DNA of 64,000 nucleotides from Pseudoalteromonas rubra (lineage in GTDB: Bacteria > Pseudomonadota > Gammaproteobacteria > Enterobacterales > Alteromonadaceae): NCBI RefSeq assembly GCF_000238295.3, contig NZ_AHCD03000043.1:124001-188000 (forward strand), in the 5' to 3' direction. A program made the position numbers and the translations under genes. The notes under the pieces are model-generated. The model was not told the origin of the DNA. It was given only the letters and a program-made list of their open reading frames with translations, and searched no databases. This document shows positions 54,783-62,218 of the stretch, one piece after another (positions within the stretch are counted from its first letter, which is position 1; every line of letters starts with the position of its first letter).

Positions 54783-55097
54783 ATGAGTTGCGATAAGTGC
54801 CAGAGTATAAAAAAGGTTATTAAAGTTCCAAGAGATCTTAAAGAGGCAATCTTACTGGCTAAGCTTAAAATTGAAGACGGAACTCTAAAATATTTAGGGG
54901 CTGGTGCTTACGGTGATCCTTTTAAACGTATCGCTTCAGGTCAAGGTTGGAGTGATTTCGTAAATAACTACTTCTCATGTTCATCCTGCTACCAAGTATT
55001 TAACCTACACGCTGAAACATATCACGGAAGCGGTGGTAAGTTGGAGGCAGTAGAAGAAATTCAAGGCGAGTTAAGCAATGATGTATATCCCACATAA
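54783..55097 (+). CDS. Cassette gene, CxxC zinc-binding protein
   Basis: A 104-residue protein with CDKC at its N-terminus and CSSC at about 65-68, so four Cys likely hold one zinc. ATG at 54783 is supported by CAGGAAGGG five bases upstream; the open frame continues further upstream through attC but that part is not coding. No family is recognised. Its stop is followed directly by attC. Confidence 0.75.
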   Translation: MSCDKCQSIKKVIKVPRDLKEAILLAKLKIEDGTLKYLGAGAYGDPFKRIASGQGWSDFVNNYFSCSSCYQVFNLHAETYHGSGGKLEAVEEIQGELSNDVYPT

Positions 55098-55204
55098 CAA
55101 GTTGCTCAAATTCGTTCGTAAACTCACTAGGAAAATTAACAGTTGGCTTGGCGCTTCGCGCAAGTTTAGTCAACCGTTAATTGTCCCTTAGCAAAGTGTT
55201 ATAT
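55092..55204 (+). other. attC site 4
   Basis: From ACATAAC to GTTATAT. The arms AATTAACAGTTGGCTTG and CAACCGTTAATTG pair around GCGCTTCGCGC; the last is a perfect small hairpin. Confidence 0.8.
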
Positions 55205-55210
55205 TTCAGT

Positions 55211-55582
55211 ATGAGCATGGATAACGAAGAACTGATAAATCGACTTATTCCGATTTGGTATGCCCAACGAAAATGGGCAGAAGAATTGTTGCTTAGAGCT
55301 TTCGATCTAAAAAACATCGAAGACTTACCACGTGGGCGAAAACCAATTCCAGGCACAAACTGGATGTATGTAACTCACGGTATAGGCGTCGACGTCTACA
55401 AAACAAACGAGGTTGGCGGCATCGATTTCGACTTCGATAAAGCTGATCCAGACCCATGGAGGCTCAGAATCCTTTTTGAAAAACAGTACAACGATGGCAA
55501 TCTAAGCTATTCTGATTACCGTCACTTGTTCGAGAATGAAGACCTAGCAGAAGAAGTTATCAAGAAGGTTCTGGGGCAGTGA
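55211..55582 (+). CDS. Cassette gene, 123-residue protein (DUF6896-like)
   Basis: A soluble acidic protein starting at ATG 55211, seven bases after the attC core; ATG at 55217 is also possible. The sequence THGIGVDVYKTNEVGGIDFD followed by WRLRILFEKQY recalls the DUF6896 family, some members of which are thought to be immunity proteins; this is a recollection, not a search. The stop TGA lies in a sequence that recurs at 58935, so the C-terminus may have been replaced by the inserted REP element. Confidence 0.7.
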   Translation: MSMDNEELINRLIPIWYAQRKWAEELLLRAFDLKNIEDLPRGRKPIPGTNWMYVTHGIGVDVYKTNEVGGIDFDFDKADPDPWRLRILFEKQYNDGNLSYSDYRHLFENEDLAEEVIKKVLGQ

Positions 55583-55638
55583 AAGGGGGGGTGAATGGAC
55601 ATCCACCCTAAACTGGCGTACGTAAGGTACGCTGTCGG
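55579..55638 (+). repeat. REP-like double hairpin, copy 1
   Basis: Starts at AGTGAAAG; contains hairpin 1 (GGGTG ... CACCC around AATGGACATC, 55588-55609) and hairpin 2 (GCGTAC, GTAAG, GTACGC region, 55616-55632). Copy 2 at 58935-58996 keeps the structure, with G-C instead of A-T in the stem of hairpin 2, a compensatory change. It lies just before a TGGGTGTCT repeat pair and interrupts an attC. Confidence 0.8.
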
Positions 55639-55648
55639 GAATTTTGGG

Positions 55649-55710
55649 AGACACCCACCGATATCTGTACCTTTTCTGTGGAGGGAAGTAACAACTTTGA
55701 ATGGGTGTCT
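55649..55710. repeat. REPIN-like unit, copy 1
   Basis: AGACACCCA at 55649-55657 and TGGGTGTCT at 55702-55710 are perfect inverted repeats 62 bases apart. The interior (CCGATATCTGT ... TGTGGAGG ... CAACTTTGAA) recurs in copy 2 at 56437-56499. Confidence 0.8.
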
Positions 55711-55727
55711 TTAATTTTCACTTTTTA

Positions 55728-55763
55728 GCCAAGCTTTTTGCGCCTGTTAGGCAAGCGTTAAGC
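55728..55763 (+). other. Half attC site (3' part)
   Basis: Only the right half remains: TTAGCCAAGCTTTTTGCGCC then TGTTAGGCAAGCGTTAAGC. The left half has been removed or displaced by the REP/REPIN insertion at 55579-55727. Confidence 0.7.
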
Positions 55764-55790
55764 CTCAAGAGAAGTCTAGGGACTGGAAGA

Positions 55791-56285
55791 TTGAATAATA
55801 AACTACAAAAACCAACACTTAATCCCGTTGTAGCTTATGTAAAGTTAGGTGTTTTATTCTGGCTTACTTTATTAATTACATGGGTTGTTTTTTTTATTTC
55901 TGCTTTTATAAAATGGGAGGTTCCTGCTTCAGGAGCCGTAATGGTATGTGGTGCCTTAATAGCTGATGTACTTTATGATCAGTTTCTATGGCGTAAACTG
56001 CCATGTACCGACCATCAAGGCTGCTTTCCCATAAAAGAAGATAATGATTCTAAAAAGCCATATATTGCAAGTGATGAAATAATGCCGGCATGGAATGGTG
56101 AAGTTGGAGCTTTGCTTTCATTATCCAAAAGTGATGAAATTACAACTAAACAAAATAAGCCATGGCCTATGTGGCATTACTCAAAAGTTGTTCGGCGTGT
56201 CGAAAAGAAATTTTCTTATAGTATTATCGCTACAGCAATTATTGGCACACTAATTTGGGGCTATGCACATCTGTGGGTTTATTAG
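55791..56285 (+). CDS. Cassette gene, membrane protein
   Basis: About 164 residues with two adjacent transmembrane segments (VKLGVLFWLTLLITWVVFFI, then a short loop and VPASGAVMVCGALIADVLY), a Cys-containing loop and a C-terminal third helix. I propose a TTG start at 55791 near AGGGACTGGAAG; a longer frame reading back into the attC is unlikely to be coding. No family is recognised. Its stop overlaps the next attC. Confidence 0.6.
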   Translation: MNNKLQKPTLNPVVAYVKLGVLFWLTLLITWVVFFISAFIKWEVPASGAVMVCGALIADVLYDQFLWRKLPCTDHQGCFPIKEDNDSKKPYIASDEIMPAWNGEVGALLSLSKSDEITTKQNKPWPMWHYSKVVRRVEKKFSYSIIATAIIGTLIWGYAHLWVY

Positions 56286-56357
56286 GCTTAACAAGGCCAA
56301 GCACTCTGAAAAATTACTCGCTGCGCTCCTAATTTTCAGGTGTTGGCGGCGTTAGCT
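56286..56357 (+). other. attC site 5
   Basis: A short site of 72 bases from GCTTAAC to GTTAGCT, with arms GCCAAGCACTCTGAAAA and TTTTCAGGTGTTGGC pairing around ACTCGCTGCGCTCC. Confidence 0.85.
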
Positions 56358-56371
56358 TACTTTATGAACCT

Positions 56372-56503
56372 ATGAGAACACTTTTACTCTTCGAACTTAT
56401 TTTAGTAATGTTCCCTTCAACGGTTTTAGTTTTGGGAGACACCCACCGATATCTGTCTCCTTTTGTGGAGGAAAGTGGCAACTTTTTGGATGGGTGTCTT
56501 TGA
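56372..56503 (+). pseudogene. 5' fragment of a disrupted cassette gene
   Basis: ATG at 56372, 14 bases after attC site 5, begins a hydrophobic peptide (MRTLLLFELILVMFPSTVLV) that runs into the REPIN-like unit at about 56430; the remaining 23 codons to TGA at 56503 are repeat sequence. The original 3' end may be the hydrophobic remnant before attC site 7 (60241-60320). Confidence 0.5.
56437..56499. repeat. REPIN-like unit, copy 2
   Basis: AGACACCCA at 56437-56445 and TGGGTGTCT at 56491-56499, 63 bases in total, with an interior like copy 1. It forms the left end of the 3.8-kb insertion. Confidence 0.8.
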
Positions 56504-56547
56504 CTTTCTGGGGTTTTTGAAAGACATCCATTTTAATTTGTTAACGA

Positions 56548-56993
56548 CAATTTTGGAAGACATCCACCATTGTCCGTAACTTTTTTAGCGGAGATCACAT
56601 CAGAAATCATTTCTCTACATAGCATTTAGAAATTTACCAGCAAGATAACAGTATCCAGCACCCAAGAGCAGCGATCTCACCCAAAAAGTAGGGTGATAAT
56701 CGAGCACTTTTCTATTGTCCTTCCTAAAAAACCGAGTCACAAAAATGAAACATAATTCACACTTGTAAAAGCAAATTTTGGAAGACACCCACCATTGTTC
56801 GTACCTTTTCTAGCGGAAATCACATCAGAAATCATTTCTTTACATAGCATTTAGAAATTTACCAGCAAGATAAAAGTATCCAGCACCCAAGAGCAGCAAT
56901 CTCACCCAAAAAGTAGGGTGATAATCGAGCACTTTTCTATTGTCCTTCCTAAAAAAACTGAGTCACAAAAATGACACATAATTCACACTTGTA
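56548..56993. repeat. Tandem duplication of about 225 bp, with half REPIN motifs
   Basis: Two copies in direct order, 56548-56768 and 56772-56993, nearly identical over their whole length. Each opens with ATTTTGGAAGACA(C/T)CCACCATTG, the left half of a REPIN unit, and continues with TAGCATTTAGAAATTTACC and a hairpin TCACCC ... GGGTGA. No gene is inside either copy. A further short half motif is at 56516-56535. The stretch 56504-57107 is otherwise non-coding. Confidence 0.85.
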
Positions 56994-57107
56994 ATGCAGT
57001 GTAATAGATGAGCTTAGTTTATTGATGTAATTTACGAAACGAATTGAAGGTCAGTATTCATGCTTTTTAGCGTCGTGTAATTAAACAATAGAAATTTGGA
57101 GTAAATT

Positions 57108-58913
57108 ATGGGTTCACGAAAAGGGATCGTAAATTCAGCAATAGTCGCTTCCGTGGTGGCCGGCTCTATGGCCATGACTAGCCAAGTAAATGCTTTTGGC
57201 TGGGGTAGTATAGGTGACTTCTTTACAGACCCGATTGGAACTGTTGGCGGTGCCGTTACACAGGTAGCACAAGTGGTTAGGCATGTTACTAGCCCGGTGA
57301 CAAATGTTGCAATTGATACACTTAGACATGGTGCAAACGTTGTGAATGATGCAACTAACTTGGTTGGTGTTGACTCCACAGCTATTACTGATAAAGCTAT
57401 ATCACTCGCTCAGCAAATGGCCACTTTAGACAACATGGGAACATTTGTCGCTGACCAACAACAAAAGCTTGCTGCACTTGAACACTTTGCGACTGTTGCT
57501 GTGACCAACGCACACTACCATGGTCAATTAGAAGCATTGGTCGATGGCGTCAATGAAAACAACGTAGAGCTTGCAAAAAACATCGTGTACAGCCTAATAA
57601 AAGACATTGACTACGATATGTTAAAACTCGTCGTAGATCAGGTTAAAACATATGACGGTGCACAGTCTTTGATGTTTATGGTGAATAAAGGTAATTTAGG
57701 AGTAGGGGTGGCTGTTGACGTTCATGAACTGGAGCGTATTAAGTATGGCCATCATTCTAACCGCCACGAACCAATCATGAGCTTTTTTGTTCAGGCTGTG
57801 AACCCAGCAACGCCGAATAACCAACTAAAATTTTCTGTTGGTTACCATAAGAATCCTCCTTTGCAGGTATCAGGAAATAGTGTAAGCCTATCAAGTACGG
57901 TTAAGAAGATGAAAGTCAGCCTTGCATTTGCATCGTTGAATAGCAGTGACTTCCTTGCTTTGGTTGATGTACAAGCTTTGCGAAACCAACATAAAATGAC
58001 CGCTGTCGGCGTCAGTGCAAATCCTGTTAGCTTGCAAGCAGGGAGCACATCAAGACAAGTTGTATTCAAAGAATGTCAAAACGGTAGATTACAAGCGAAC
58101 GGAGTAGATTGTAATCAACAAGGTTTGTCTATTAGTGAACTGACCGGTGTCTACGCCATGGACCAACACACAGCGCTTGGTGGTGTGTCATTTACATTTA
58201 AGTCATCTGGTATAGTGGATGGTATGTACTGTGTACAAACAGTCGAACCCGCAGATCCACATACCTGGCAAGACAATTACTTCTGCTCATCAGAAGACAT
58301 TGGCATGAAATGGTCTTTTGCTGGCCCAATCGATGGCATGCGCTGTACGCAGATCATTGAGTTGGCAGACCCGCATACATGGCAAGACAACTATCTATGT
58401 TTACCTAATGACTCAGACTATTTATTCTCTTGGAATAGTGCTGGTAAAGGTAATATGAAAAATACGGTAAGATGGCTTGAAGCCGCAGATCCACATACTT
58501 GGAATGACAACTACCTGGGCATTGAAAAATACGTAGAGTTGAAAATATTCGATAAGTGTTTAGATATTAATGGGTACCATCCAAGCAATGGTCAAGACAT
58601 CATACTGTACGATTGTCACACTGGTGCAAACCAGAAATGGCTATTCACTACCGATGGTAAAGTGAGAAGTAAAATGAACTATAACAAGTGCCTTGATTAT
58701 AGAAACTCAGCGACGAGCAATGGCGAAAAACTGATGATTTGGGATTGTAACACCAGCCCGACACAACAGTTTGAATATATTAATGGCCAATTAAAAACTG
58801 TATTGCAACCATCTCGTTGTGTCGATTCTCCACAGCCACATAACTTCACAAGAACACACTTGTGGGATTGTCCTGTGTTAACTCAACACAATCATGTAGT
58901 TGTTTCAAAATAA
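57108..58913 (+). CDS. Secreted ricin-type lectin with ADPHTW repeats
   Basis: A 601-residue exported protein. A signal peptide (AIVASVVAGSMAMTSQVNA) precedes a 340-residue helical and beta domain I do not recognise. Residues about 345-475 hold three repeats with ADPHTWQDNY or ADPHTWNDNY (near 382, 420 and 460) alternating with a WSFAGPIDGMRCTQ-type strand. The C-terminal 120 residues are a ricin B beta-trefoil (CLDINGYHPSNGQDIILYDC, NQKWLF, CLDYRNSATSNGEKLMIWDC). It likely binds glycans outside the cell; toxin, adhesin and scavenging roles are all possible. No attC site follows it, so it is probably not a cassette gene. Confidence 0.85.
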   Translation: MGSRKGIVNSAIVASVVAGSMAMTSQVNAFGWGSIGDFFTDPIGTVGGAVTQVAQVVRHVTSPVTNVAIDTLRHGANVVNDATNLVGVDSTAITDKAISLAQQMATLDNMGTFVADQQQKLAALEHFATVAVTNAHYHGQLEALVDGVNENNVELAKNIVYSLIKDIDYDMLKLVVDQVKTYDGAQSLMFMVNKGNLGVGVAVDVHELERIKYGHHSNRHEPIMSFFVQAVNPATPNNQLKFSVGYHKNPPLQVSGNSVSLSSTVKKMKVSLAFASLNSSDFLALVDVQALRNQHKMTAVGVSANPVSLQAGSTSRQVVFKECQNGRLQANGVDCNQQGLSISELTGVYAMDQHTALGGVSFTFKSSGIVDGMYCVQTVEPADPHTWQDNYFCSSEDIGMKWSFAGPIDGMRCTQIIELADPHTWQDNYLCLPNDSDYLFSWNSAGKGNMKNTVRWLEAADPHTWNDNYLGIEKYVELKIFDKCLDINGYHPSNGQDIILYDCHTGANQKWLFTTDGKVRSKMNYNKCLDYRNSATSNGEKLMIWDCNTSPTQQFEYINGQLKTVLQPSRCVDSPQPHNFTRTHLWDCPVLTQHNHVVVSK

Positions 58914-58934
58914 TAAACATACTCTCTGCTGGGA

Positions 58935-58996
58935 AGTGAAAAGGAGGGTGAATGGACATCCACCCTAAACTGGCGTGCGGAATGCACGCCGTCTAC
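58935..58996 (+). repeat. REP-like double hairpin, copy 2
   Basis: Starts at AGTGAAAAG; hairpin 1 (AGGGTG ... CACCCT, 58945-58966) and hairpin 2 (GGCGTGC GGAAT GCACGCC, 58972-58990). It sits directly upstream of the RAYT gene, the normal place for the cognate REP of a REP-associated tyrosine transposase. Confidence 0.85.
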
Positions 58997-59033
58997 CTTT
59001 AGGTAATGCTCAATGGATTGAGGGTAATGGAAT

Positions 59034-60005
59034 ATGCCAACAGCAAGGAAGCGGCAGGTTAGCCTATCGGATACCAAATACTACCACTGTATATCCCGGT
59101 GTGTTCGCCGGGCATTTCTGTGCGGCAAAGACCGCGTCACGGGCATGTCTTATGAACATCGGCGAGACTGGGTTGAGGAGAAATTGCTAACCCTAGTTAA
59201 GGTGTTTTGCATTGATGTGTGTGGCTACGCAGTTATGAGCAATCATACACATATTGTACTGTATGTAGATGATAAGAAAGCACAAAGGATATCAGATAGA
59301 GCAATCGTTCTTCGCTGGCATAAACTGTTTAAAGGCAACTGGCTGACGCACAAATTCATTAGTGGTGATGAGCTGAGTGCATCCGAGTACAGTATGCTGG
59401 CGGATGATATTGCTGAATTCAGACACCGCCTAGCGAGTATCAGCTGGTTTATGCGGGTGCTCAATGAAGACATTGCCCGCAGGGCCAATAAAGAAGATGG
59501 TTGCAAAGGTCGGTTTTGGGAAGGGCGATTTAAGTCACAAGCCTTGCTGGATGAAGCGGCGCTGGCAGCGTGCCTGGCTTATGTTGACCTGAACCCAGTC
59601 AGAGCCAAAATGGCAGAGACACCGGAAACGTCAGACTACACCAGCATTAAAAAGCGTATTGAGCATGTACAGGAAGGTAAGCAACCAAAAAGCCTACTGC
59701 GCTTTGCAGGTAACCCAAGAAAGCACATGCCTAAAGGGCTGCCGTTTGAGCTGACTTATTATATTCAACTGGTTGAGTTAACAGGCCGATGCATGCGTGC
59801 AGATAAGCGGGGTTACATCAGCGATAGTCAGCCACTGCTGACACGATTGCAAATAGAGCCGGATAGCTGGCTCAAACTGACTACGCAGTTTACGAAGGTC
59901 TTTCATGGCGCGGTAGGGCGAAAGCAAGCGATGACAGATTACTGTGAGCATCTTCACAAAAGGCGACGAGCCAATTTGACTCAGTGCGAGCGGTTACTGG
60001 GTTAA
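59034..60005 (+). CDS. REP-associated tyrosine transposase (RAYT, Y1/HUH family)
   Basis: A 323-residue single-strand DNA endonuclease of the IS200-like Y1 transposase class. The N-terminus (YYHCISRCVRRAFLCGKD) is typical, the HUH pair lies in SNHTHIVLY (about 69-77), GRFWEGRFKSQ is a conserved helix, and the catalytic Tyr is probably in AYVDLNPVRAKM (about 183). ATG at 59034 follows a REP hairpin and GGAATATG. Such proteins cleave REP DNA and spread REP elements without being flanked by IS ends. Confidence 0.9.
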   Translation: MPTARKRQVSLSDTKYYHCISRCVRRAFLCGKDRVTGMSYEHRRDWVEEKLLTLVKVFCIDVCGYAVMSNHTHIVLYVDDKKAQRISDRAIVLRWHKLFKGNWLTHKFISGDELSASEYSMLADDIAEFRHRLASISWFMRVLNEDIARRANKEDGCKGRFWEGRFKSQALLDEAALAACLAYVDLNPVRAKMAETPETSDYTSIKKRIEHVQEGKQPKSLLRFAGNPRKHMPKGLPFELTYYIQLVELTGRCMRADKRGYISDSQPLLTRLQIEPDSWLKLTTQFTKVFHGAVGRKQAMTDYCEHLHKRRRANLTQCERLLG

Positions 60006-60323
60006 CACTTTTATTTTAGTACCTTTTCAATTCATCCAAGCTCAGGCTTGGGTATGTTCTCGTATTGTCCAAATCTGATTATTTACCAGCATTTCATACT
60101 TAAACTTACAGGTTTCACTATTGGAAGTTTCTAGGAAGCGTAGCATTCAGTAGTCTTGCATTTCGACTTTGAAATTGTCTAGACATTCCGTCTGGATTTT
60201 TGGGTGGGTGTCGCTTCAAACGCTTTTCTTTTTTGAAATGCCACTATATTCTGTTGTTTCAGGTGTTGTTGTAGTAACAGCGTGTTTTTTCTTTCAAAAA
60301 ACTAAATCTCGGAGTTAGCTGCT
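60006..60323. other. Right end of the insertion and 3' cassette remnant
   Basis: No complete gene. A perfect hairpin (CCAAGC TCAG GCTTGG) at 60036-60051 lies 30 bases after the RAYT gene. GGTGGGTGTC at 60203-60212 is the inverse of the left-end GACACCCACC (56438-56447). A hydrophobic reading frame, MPLYSVVSGVVVVTACFF then QKTKSRS, ends at about 60317 just before attC site 7 and is the 3' end of a disrupted membrane protein gene. Confidence 0.55.
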
Positions 60324-60423
60324 GTATAACAAGTTACTTAAAAGGACGCAAAACGCTTGGCTTGTGCTCCTTCGTCGCTAATTTTAGCCAAGCATTTATG
60401 CGTCCATTAGTAAGGCGTTATAG
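60324..60423 (+). other. attC site 7
   Basis: From GTATAAC to GTTATAG, nearly identical to attC site 1 (same GGACGCAAAACGCTTGGCTT core). The arms AAGGACGCAAAACGCTTGGCT and AGCCAAGCATTTATGCGTCC pair. The near identity of two sites 6.6 kb apart points to a common cassette lineage. Confidence 0.9.
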
Positions 60424-60439
60424 CGCTTAGGAGTTTACA

Positions 60440-60787
60440 GTGCAGAACGAATGGGAGTGCATTGCATGTGGCTCTAAAAATAATGGTTCAGAGCAGGTAT
60501 GTAGTAACTGTGGTGTAGCTAATGAAAAACTGTCTTCTGAGCGCAAAGCTGCAGGTGTATTGAATAAGATGGGAAGTAAAATTAAGTTTAAGTTTGAATG
60601 TGTTAAGTGCCAACATACGGAGTTTGAGGTGGGTGAACTCCGAGGTAAAGGAGGGTTGTTTTCTTCAATTTTCCAATTCAATAATAAACGCTTTTACCAT
60701 ATTAGCTGCAAGTCTTGTGGTTACAGCGAGTTCTATAAACGTGACTTAAGTAGCAGAGAAAAGGCCATAGATCTATTCACAGGATAG
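60440..60787 (+). CDS. Cassette gene, double zinc-ribbon protein
   Basis: A 115-residue protein starting with GTG at 60440, seven bases after AGGAG. The N-terminal ribbon is CIACGSKN ... CSNCG; the C-terminal ribbon is CVKC ... CKSCGYSEFYKR. The second part resembles the COG3478 zinc-ribbon proteins (YpzJ-type; GGLFSSIFQFNNKRF segment) by memory. It may bind nucleic acid. Stop followed by attC. Confidence 0.75.
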   Translation: MQNEWECIACGSKNNGSEQVCSNCGVANEKLSSERKAAGVLNKMGSKIKFKFECVKCQHTEFEVGELRGKGGLFSSIFQFNNKRFYHISCKSCGYSEFYKRDLSSREKAIDLFTG

Positions 60788-60791
60788 CGCG

Positions 60792-60881
60792 CCATAACAA
60801 AGCAAATTAAAAGTGCGGACAAAAAACAGTTGGCTTTGTTCGTACCTCACTATTTTTTGCCGCTTATTTGCGGCGTTAGGT
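60792..60881 (+). other. attC site 8
   Basis: From CCATAAC to GTTAGGT, with arms GCAAATTAAAAGTGCGGACAA and CCGCTTATTTGC around AGTTGGCTTTGTTCG. Confidence 0.85.
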
Positions 60882-60891
60882 GCTATCGGTA

Positions 60892-61191
60892 ATGGAACCA
60901 ATACTAGAAATTGGAATTCAGGCATGCCGAAGGTTATATATAAAACCTTCCGAATCTTCATATCCAATGATTTATCGGGAAGCAGCAGAAATTAGCAGGG
61001 ACAACTCAAAAAAATGCTTACTAGGCGGTCCGAAAAGAAGCTGGTCGTTTGCCCAATGGTTTATCCACATATTGCACGTTGTGAATAAATCAGGTGCAGA
61101 TTTGCAAATTACAAAAGACACTAAGTGGGTTAACGCTTCAGAAGAGATAAAGTTAGAAATAAAAGGAGTTTTTGATGAGCAACACACCTAA
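60892..61191 (+). CDS. Cassette gene, 99-residue unknown protein
   Basis: A soluble protein with no Cys-rich or membrane motif (EIGIQACRRLYIKPSESSY, then GGPKRSWSFAQWFIHILHVV). The ATG at 60892 is chosen; a GTG at 60880 lies in the attC core. There is no clear Shine-Dalgarno sequence. No family is recognised. Its stop lies inside the next attC. Confidence 0.65.
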   Translation: MEPILEIGIQACRRLYIKPSESSYPMIYREAAEISRDNSKKCLLGGPKRSWSFAQWFIHILHVVNKSGADLQITKDTKWVNASEEIKLEIKGVFDEQHT

Positions 61192-61281
61192 CAAGGCGCT
61201 CAAGGCACTCGCTGGGAGCAAAACAACAGGCGCCTTCGGCTATTTTGTCATGTGTTTCGCCCCCTTAGCTTAAAGTTAGAG
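61186..61281 (+). other. attC site 9
   Basis: From ACCTAAC to GTTAGAG. The arms pair only loosely (GGCGCTCAAGG near CCCCCTTAGC); a GGCGCC palindrome is at the apex. It is the most diverged complete site. Confidence 0.65.
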
Positions 61282-61286
61282 TTTTC

Positions 61287-61640
61287 ATGAAATATTTAGC
61301 ATTAGTCATGGCATTAGTTTCTTTTGATACTTTTTCAAGTATGCCAACTAATGGAACAAAGGTTATTATTTCAGGAATAATAGTGCTTTCGGAAGTTCAT
61401 GTTGAAGGTAAGCTTATAAAGTTTAAAGCCATTAAGCTTGAACAAAAACAGTGTTTTAAAGCTGATGGTGTTATCTCTGATAAAGAACAATGTCTAGGTA
61501 CATTGCAACTTGTTACTCCAAATACTATTAGCTTAAGTTTGGGACAAAGGTATTCTTTAGTTGGCGATGCGTTTCATTGGCATACAGCACACCATCATAC
61601 AAAAGTATTGTTTAGTGTAAGCTCTGCCAAAAAACTCTAA
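61287..61640 (+). CDS. Cassette gene, exported DUF4431-like protein
   Basis: A 117-residue protein with a signal peptide (MKYLALVMALVSFDTFSSM), two Cys in the mature part (CFKADGVISDKEQC) that could form a disulfide, and the C-terminal stretch RYSLVGDAFHWHTAHHHTKV. The HTAHHHT cluster recalls DUF4431 proteins seen in Vibrio cassettes, from memory. It is probably periplasmic. Its ATG begins six bases past the attC core. Confidence 0.7.
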   Translation: MKYLALVMALVSFDTFSSMPTNGTKVIISGIIVLSEVHVEGKLIKFKAIKLEQKQCFKADGVISDKEQCLGTLQLVTPNTISLSLGQRYSLVGDAFHWHTAHHHTKVLFSVSSAKKL

Positions 61641-61734
61641 CAAGCGCATTATGAGCGGAATCAAAAAGCTTGGCTTGGTTCGTACCTCATCAATTATAGC
61701 CAAGCATTTCGTTCCGCATATGCGGACGTTATAC
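61635..61734 (+). other. attC site 10
   Basis: From CTCTAAC to GTTATAC. The arms GCGGAATCAAAAAGCTTGGCT and AGCCAAGCATTTCGTTCCGC pair over nearly their whole length. Confidence 0.88.
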
Positions 61735-61749
61735 ATTAAGGAAAGTTTA

Positions 61750-62106
61750 GTGAAAGCCTCAGCAATAAAAGTAGCACTTAAAGATTTAATAAATAAAACA
61801 AATGCCACTCAAGAGTTGTTTGATAAGCCTTACCCGGGTTTTACAAAATCTGAAAACCTTGAGTTAATCTCTAGGCAATATTCAATGCTAAAAGGTCATT
61901 TAGAATTTCAGAAGTGTGAAGCTGAGTTGAGAGAACGAAAGAATTCACTTTCTTTGGACGAAGAAGCATTTTGGCTACCTGCGATCACGGAGGCATATTT
62001 AAACTTAAGGGAGCGTAAAGGGTCAAAAAATGAAGCTAAGCTAGGTATTTGCTTGTATGACTGCTCATTTATTTTAACTCACTATTACAATCAAATTGAT
62101 GTATAA
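61750..62106 (+). CDS. Cassette gene, helical 118-residue protein
   Basis: A soluble, mainly helical protein starting with GTG at 61750 after AAGGAAAG. It contains the stretch LRERKNSLSLDEEAFWLPAI and a C-terminal SFILTHYYNQIDV. No family is recognised. Stop lies inside the next attC. Confidence 0.7.
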   Translation: MKASAIKVALKDLINKTNATQELFDKPYPGFTKSENLELISRQYSMLKGHLEFQKCEAELRERKNSLSLDEEAFWLPAITEAYLNLRERKGSKNEAKLGICLYDCSFILTHYYNQIDV

Positions 62107-62202
62107 CAAGTGTCTAAACCAATGGGCGCAAAACAGCAGGTTTGCGCTCATTCTTCGCTTAGTTTAGCCTGCTATTTTCCGTCTTTTATTAAGATATTAT
62201 GT
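62101..62202 (+). other. attC site 11 with degenerate core
   Basis: From GTATAAC to ATTATGT. The arms ACAGCAGGTTTGC / GCCTGCTATTTTCC pair. The conserved GTT at the crossover point reads ATT, which should impair recombination. Confidence 0.75.
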
Positions 62203-62218
62203 GAACTGGGGATGTTAA

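Noticed and set aside
57108..58913. Lectin gene as an ordinary integron cassette
   Set aside because: No attC site lies directly after it, it is much larger than its neighbours, and it is bounded by REP/REPIN repeats instead.
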